Shown: positions 59,153-64,000 of the stretch, piece by piece
Layout: every line of letters begins with the position of its first letter
Numbering within the stretch: the first letter of the stretch is position 1
Assembly (NCBI GenBank): GCA_037954665.1
Contig: JBBMOL010000016.1
Location: 2,046,001 to 2,110,000, forward strand
Origin: Laguncularia racemosa
Taxonomy: Eukaryota > Streptophyta > Magnoliopsida > Myrtales > Combretaceae
Length of the DNA: 64,000 bases
Reading direction: 5' to 3'
The notes under the pieces: model-generated
What the model saw: the letters and a program-made list of their open reading frames with translations, nothing else
What the model was told of the DNA's origin: nothing
Databases searched by the model: none
Position numbers and translations under genes: made by a program

Positions 59153-60509
59153 TGTTGGATCCTTCATCCAACATTAGCTTTACAAATAAAATAATTATGT
59201 GTTACGGGTTGTCATATTAAGTTAAACCTAATTAAAAGTGATCGATAAACATTTGGATATTTGGGTTTTAATGTATCTAATAGGATATAACACTTTTATA
59301 TGTAGAAACCTTATGGGTAGTTTCTATTTTTATGATGGGTTAAAATAGAAATACCAAAAAGATATCATAAAGATATCTATAAATAGTGGTTATGGTCCCT
59401 AGGTCATACGTCCATTCTTTTCTCGTCTCTTTGAATCCCATCATCAAATAGACTATTGACGGAAAACTAAAAGGATCTCTCAAGAGGAAAACGTATTGAT
59501 GTGGAAGGCCAACCACGCAATTTCAAGAATCGTTAATTGCAATGGATTCAGGTACGCTTCCGCATATTTATTAATTAATTCTTAATGATCAAATATGAAC
59601 GATCTAAGGTTTTGTTTGTGATGTTTTTAGCAATAAAGGGTTAATCTAGATTTTACAATTATCCTCTAATCTAGATCTAAAAAGTTTTTTTTTTAGATAT
59701 TTTATTAATTATTAAATAATAATAAAAAAGGGGGATTTTGGAGAATTATGATAATATATATATAAATATGTATGTATCTATGAGTGTCTATTAAATTCAT
59801 GCTATTGAACTCACACACGATGAGATGTAGATTAATTTAACCCCAATTGTAAGGATTGTGTATATTCATGTTTTAGGAAGTATTCTCTTTTATAATCACT
59901 TATAGATTGGTATTTATGTACGCCAATTTTTCTTTTGAGCTCTAATTTTAATGTTTGAGTTATTGAGTCATATTTGGATATAGGTTCTTAGACCCAATAA
60001 GTTTTAGCTAAAATTAGAGTTGCCTTTGACCCAAAGTTTAATATAATTTTAAATTTGAATATTGGTATGTTTATATGTATTTTGAGATGAATTAATTGAA
60101 GCAACATACTACCAAAGTAGTCCCTCTTACGGAAATTAATTTATTTCAAAATATAAAAGGTTGTGTGTTTACAACTTTTGTGAATTTTTGACCAGCCCAA
60201 AGGAAGGTTAATGTTTAATAGAATTGCAAGTGCACCTGTGGTAATAAACTCGTGATGATTATTTAGTTTTACATGTGAACAATAAATCGGCCCTAAGGAA
60301 GCTTTATTGTTTGATGTGTTCTTATTGTTAGTGTTTGATTACTACGCCGAGATACCACTTAGTAGTTAATGTTTTGTCCAAAGATGAAATATTAATGGGC
60401 TACCCGGTATTTTGAGATGGGGTTTACCTTTATTTGAATTTATTATTATTGTTATTTTGTTGTAAGACTTATGTGAGCTTGTTTATTTGTTTGTTGTTCT
60501 CATTCAACT
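59153..60509 (+). repeat. 5' LTR plus leader of copia C (inner boundary not resolved)
   Basis: The outer end is clear: TGTTGGAT, with its inverted copy ATCCAACA after a 5-base loop (59153-59173). A TATA box, TATAAATAG, lies at 59378-59386. I could not find a TGGTATCAGAGC-type primer site, and the 3' LTR is outside the window, so the LTR/leader boundary stays open. Non-coding throughout. Confidence 0.7.
59378..59386 (+). promoter_or_regulatory. TATA box of copia C LTR
   Basis: TATAAATAG about 225 bases into the LTR, the usual place for the retrotransposon promoter. Confidence 0.6.
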
Positions 60510-61343
60510 ATGAATAATCCTGCTAATATTACTGCCAACATCAATTCCATTCCTATGCTAAATGGCACTAACTTCAAGTCATGGAAAGATAATCTATTAA
60601 TAGTACTTGGGGTTATGGATCTCGACCTTGTGTTAAGGACTGATTCTCCTTCACCTCTTACTGATAAGAGTACCTCTGATGACAAGAGGGAGATGGAAAA
60701 GTGGGAGAAATCAAACCGCATGTGTATGATGATCATGAAGAAGGCCATTCTAGAAGCATTTAGAGGTACAATATCTGATAAGATAGCTAAGGCTAAAGAG
60801 TTTCTTGATGAAATTGAGAAAAGGTTTGCTAAGAATGAAAAGGTAGAAATAAGTACACTCTTGGCAAACCTAATCTCAATGAAGTACAAGGGCAACGGCA
60901 ATATTAAGGAGTACATCATGGAGATGTCTCATCTTGCTTCCAAGCTAAGAGCACTCAAGCTAGACCTCATAGAGGACTTACTAGTGCATTTGGTTTTGAT
61001 TTCTCTTCCATCACAGTTTAGCTAGTTTAAAGTGAGCTATAATTGTTAGAAAGAGACTTGGTCTCTGAATGAGCTCATCTAACACTGTGTTCAAGAAGAG
61101 GAAAGGCTAAAGCAAGATAAGATTGAGAGTGCTCACCTAGCCTTAACCCCTAAGAATAAGAATAAGGATAATAAAAGGAAAAGGAATAAAGAAGCTTTAA
61201 ATATGGTACCTCAAAAGACACAACCAAAGAAATCGGATTCATCGAATGGTAATGGTTGTCACTTCTGTGGAGCTGTAGGGCATTATAAGAAGCAGTGTAC
61301 CAATTATCACGCTTAGCGTGTAAAGAAAGGTATACTTCTTAAT
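60510..61343 (+). pseudogene. Gag of copia C (stops)
   Basis: Starts at ATG 60510. 171 codons are open, holding the copia Gag core (LNGTNFKSWKDNLLIVLGVM, then FLDEIEKRFAKNEKVEISTL, then YIMEMSHLASKLRAL). Stops follow at 61023, 61047, 61080 and 61314 in the same frame, between which a Lys-rich linker and an intact CCHC knuckle, CHFCGAVGHYKKQC (near 61,258-61,300), are readable. The frame leads directly into protease, so gag and pol were one ORF. Confidence 0.88.
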
Positions 61344-62846
61344 TTGGTTTGTTCTGAGGTTAATTTAACTTCGGTACCCATAGACACTTGGTGGATAGAT
61401 TCTGGTGCAACAACTCACATCAGTGTGTCTATGCAAGGTTGCCTCTATTGTCGAAAACCAAGTGATGGTGAAAGATACATCTATGTGGGTAATGGCAAGA
61501 CAGTTCAAGTTAAAGAAATTGGGAAGTTTATATTATTATTAAAGACTGGTTTTATTTGGATCTTAATGAAACATTTATTGTACCGTCATTTAGACGGAAT
61601 TTGATTTCGGTTTCTACTTTAGATAAATTTGGTTATTCTTGTTCATTTGGGAATAAGAAATTTAGTTTGTTTCATGATTCAAAATTAGTTGGATCTGGTT
61701 CTCTATCTGTTTATGATAATCTTTACTTGATTAATATTATTGCTTCATTTAATGAATCCCTACAAATAAGTACACGAGGTATAAAGAGAAAATTAACTAA
61801 TGAAAATTCAGCTACATTATGGCACAAAAGATTAGGTCATATCTCCAAATGAAGAATGGAGAGACTTGTGTCGGAGGAAATTCTAAACCCCTTGGATTTT
61901 ATAGATTTTGATGATTGTATTAGCTATATAAAGGGGAAACAAACCAATAAAAGGAGATTTGAAGCCAATAGGACCTTAGACGTCTTAGAACTTACACATA
62001 TAGATATTTGTGGGCCATTCCCTACAGTTGCTTGGAATGGTCAACAATATTTTATAACATTCATAGACAATTTCTCACGATATAGCTATCTTTATCTCAT
62101 TCATGAAAAGTCACAGTCCTTGGATATGTTTAAAAATTATAAGGCTGAAGTTGAGAACCAACTCAACAAAAGGATTAAAAGCATTAGATCTGATCGTGGT
62201 GGCGAATACTACGATAGATATGATGGTTCAGGTGAACAACGTCCAGGACCTTTTACTAAATTCCTAGAGGAATGCGGTATTATCCCACAGTACACTATGC
62301 CTGGTTCACCCACTATGAATAGTGTTGCTGAAAGACGAACTAAGATGCTTAAGGACATGGTAAGGAGTATGATTTGTCACTCCACCTTACCAGAATCACT
62401 CTAGGGAGAAGCACTTAAGACTGCAGCATATATCCTTAACAGGGTTCCAACTAAAGTAACTAACAAAACCCCTTATGAACTTTAGACTAAAAAAAAAAAC
62501 TAATCTAAAACATTTACATGTGTGGGGATGTTCAGCTGAGGCACGGCCTTATAAGTCAAATGAAAAGAAATTGGACTCAAAAATAGTAAGTTGCTATTTT
62601 GTTGGGTACTCTGAAAAATCAAGGGGCTATAAGTTCTATGATCCCACAACTAAATCGATATTTGAGTCGGGAAATGCTCGGTTCTTTGAGGATGTCGAGT
62701 TTGCTGGGGAAGATATGGTTAGAGACATTGTCTTTGAAGAGGAATACGTTGATATTCCCATAGGTGTTATTGAATTTGGTCAAGATTCTATTCCTGATCT
62801 TGTTCAAGACACAATAGAACAAGACAAAATTGGAGATCCCATTTAA
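61344..62846 (+). pseudogene. Protease and integrase of copia C (frameshifts and stops)
   Basis: Protease with WWIDSGATTHISV (61,390-61,430). A single-base shift near 61,550 moves the frame. Then comes the pre-integrase segment (SFRRNLISVSTLDKFGYSCS), the integrase zinc part (LWHKRLGHISK, stop at 61850), and the core (61,990-62,400; THIDICGPFP, then SDRGGEYYDRYDGSGEQRPG, then NSVAERR). Stops occur at 62402 and 62483. At an 11-base A-run (62489-62499) the frame shifts back, and the integrase C-terminal part (HLHVWGCSAEARPYKSNEKK, then GNARFFEDVEFAG) is open to the stop at 62844. Confidence 0.88.
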
Positions 62847-64000
62847 GACACTGTTCTAGAAGAAAAAACTCTACCACCTCAAGAACCTATGCCATTGAGG
62901 AGATCCACTAGACAAAGAAGAAGTGCGTTGCCAGATGACTACATCATATTTCTTCAAGAACATAAGGTTGACATTGGAATGATGGAAGATGATCCAATCA
63001 ACTTTCGTCAAGCCATTGAAAGTTCTAAATCTCAGAAGTGGATTGATGCCATGAATGAAGAGATAAAGTCTATGAAAGACAATGGCATTTGGGATCTTGT
63101 CCCATTGCCAGAAAGTACGAAGTCCATTGGTTGAAAATGGATATTTAAGACTAAGAGGGATTCAAAAGGCAATGTGGAGAGGTATAAGGCTTGTCTTGTT
63201 GCAAAGGGCTTTACACAGAAAGAAGGCATCGACTATAAAGATACTTTCTCACCGGTTTCTTCGAAAGACTCTTTTAGGATTATAATGGCATTAGTGGCAC
63301 AATTCAATCTTCAGTTACATCAGATGGATGTAAAGACCGCCTTCTTCAATGGTGACATTGATGAGACGATCTATATGGTACAACCAGAAAATTTTGTATT
63401 GGGAGATCAAAAGAATATAGTTTGTAAACTTAAGAAATCCATCTATGAACTTAAGCAAGCATCTTGACAATGGTATTTCAAATTTCATCAAGTGATCACT
63501 TCGCTTGGTTTTGAGGTGAATTTGGTCGATGATTGTATATACCATAAGTTCTGTGGGAGCAAGCATATTTTCTTGGTTTTATATGTTGATGATATATTGC
63601 TTGCCAACAACGATATAGGCTTATTACACAAAACCAAGAGATTTCTAGCTAAGAATTTTGAGATGAAAGATCTTGGTGATACCTCTTTTGTGTTAAGAAT
63701 ATAAATACATCGAGATTGCTCTCGAGGTACTCTTGGATTATCACAAAAGAGCTATATTAAAAAGGTACTCAAAAGGTATGGCATGCAAAATTGCAAACCA
63801 AGTGATACGCCGTAGCTAAGGGAGACAAATTTAGTCTTAGTCAATGCCCTGAGAATGATTTTGAGGAAAAGGAAATGCAAAAGATTCCTTATGCATCAGT
63901 AGTAAGGAGTCTAATGTATGCTCAGGTTTGTACGCATCCAGATATTGCGTACATTACAAGAATGTTAGGTAGATACTTAAGTAATCCAGGATTAAACCAT
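62847..64000 (+). pseudogene. Reverse transcriptase of copia C (stops, runs off window)
   Basis: Copia RT after a short linker (PLRRSTRQRRSALPDDYIIF). The frame is open except for stops at 63132, 63465 and 63702. It contains KWIDAMNEEIKSMKDN, then VAKGFTQKEGIDYKDTFSPV, then HQMDVKTAFFNGDIDETIYM, and an intact catalytic box LYVDDILL near 63,580-63,603. One base is missing near 63,812, after which the frame moves by one and continues toward RNase H (KIPYASVVRSLMYAQVCTHP). RNase H itself lies beyond the window. Confidence 0.88.

Larger units (their letters stand above)
59153..64000 (+). mobile_element. Ty1/copia retrotransposon C (5' part; continues past window)
   Basis: The LTR begins at TGTTGGAT (59153). 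The coding order is gag, protease, integrase, reverse transcriptase, the copia order, and RT is still running at the window end. Inserted at the right side of block B; block A near 35,090 shows the uninterrupted sequence. The coding part has about eleven stops and three frameshifts. The lineage within copia is not assigned. Confidence 0.92.

Noticed and set aside
1..64000. Endogenous pararetrovirus
   Set aside because: Elements have LTRs, primer sites next to LTR ends and Gag/Pol of gypsy or copia type. No movement-protein or virus coat sequence was seen.

Overview
The window looks like a gene-poor, transposon-filled stretch of a flowering-plant nuclear genome, probably a eudicot. It is strongly AT-rich. 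Every coding segment I recognise belongs to a plant LTR retrotransposon. Two gypsy families use the initiator-Met tRNA primer site, one element has the Athila-type primer site, and one has a Tat-type layout with an antisense ORF. I found no host protein gene, rRNA, tRNA gene or CRISPR array. The species cannot be named from this sequence. The density of nested, decayed elements would fit pericentromeric or other heterochromatin, which is an inference.

Layout, left to right. 1-2060 (- strand): 5' end of a Ty3/gypsy element (family G1) with its LTR, a duplicated primer-binding site and an open gag running off the window. 3578-13816 (-): an old 10.2 kb Tat-lineage gypsy element with both LTRs and a decayed antisense ORF on the + strand. 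14300-18940 (-): a decayed copia element. 18941-26874 (-): an Athila-like element inserted in the copia-containing block, internally deleted so that protease adjoins the integrase C-terminus. 28622-34130 (-): a second gypsy family (G2) in the same block, whose gag-pol keeps one frame from end to end but carries 18 stop codons. 36457-36978: a foldback MITE-like element. 38755-45565 (+): a full-length G1 element with a perfect 5-bp target-site duplication. 49169-59152: a second copy of the 5.8 kb block that hosts the Athila and G2 insertions, itself interrupted by a 4.2 kb non-coding insertion (possibly a solo LTR). 59153-64000 (+): the 5' part of a third copia element running off the window.

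The two block copies (about 15,850-35,100 and 49,169-59,152) are each about 5.8 kb once insertions are removed. They serve as each other's empty site, so insertion points and order can be read directly. Around the full-length G1 element a further ~1.7-2.3 kb unit is tandemly duplicated (37,941-46,410 without the insertion, and 46,850-49,168).

Main points of interest: (1) the G2 element with an indel-free 1,538-codon frame broken only by nonsense codons, as expected from methyl-cytosine deamination; (2) clusters of a short palindrome (core CACGGYCGTG) in the LTRs of both gypsy families, just after the pol stop codon; (3) pol frames that read through the polypurine tract into the 3' LTR; (4) a duplicated primer-binding site; (5) an antisense ORF in the Tat element resembling the plant 'putative gypsy type transposon' domain.
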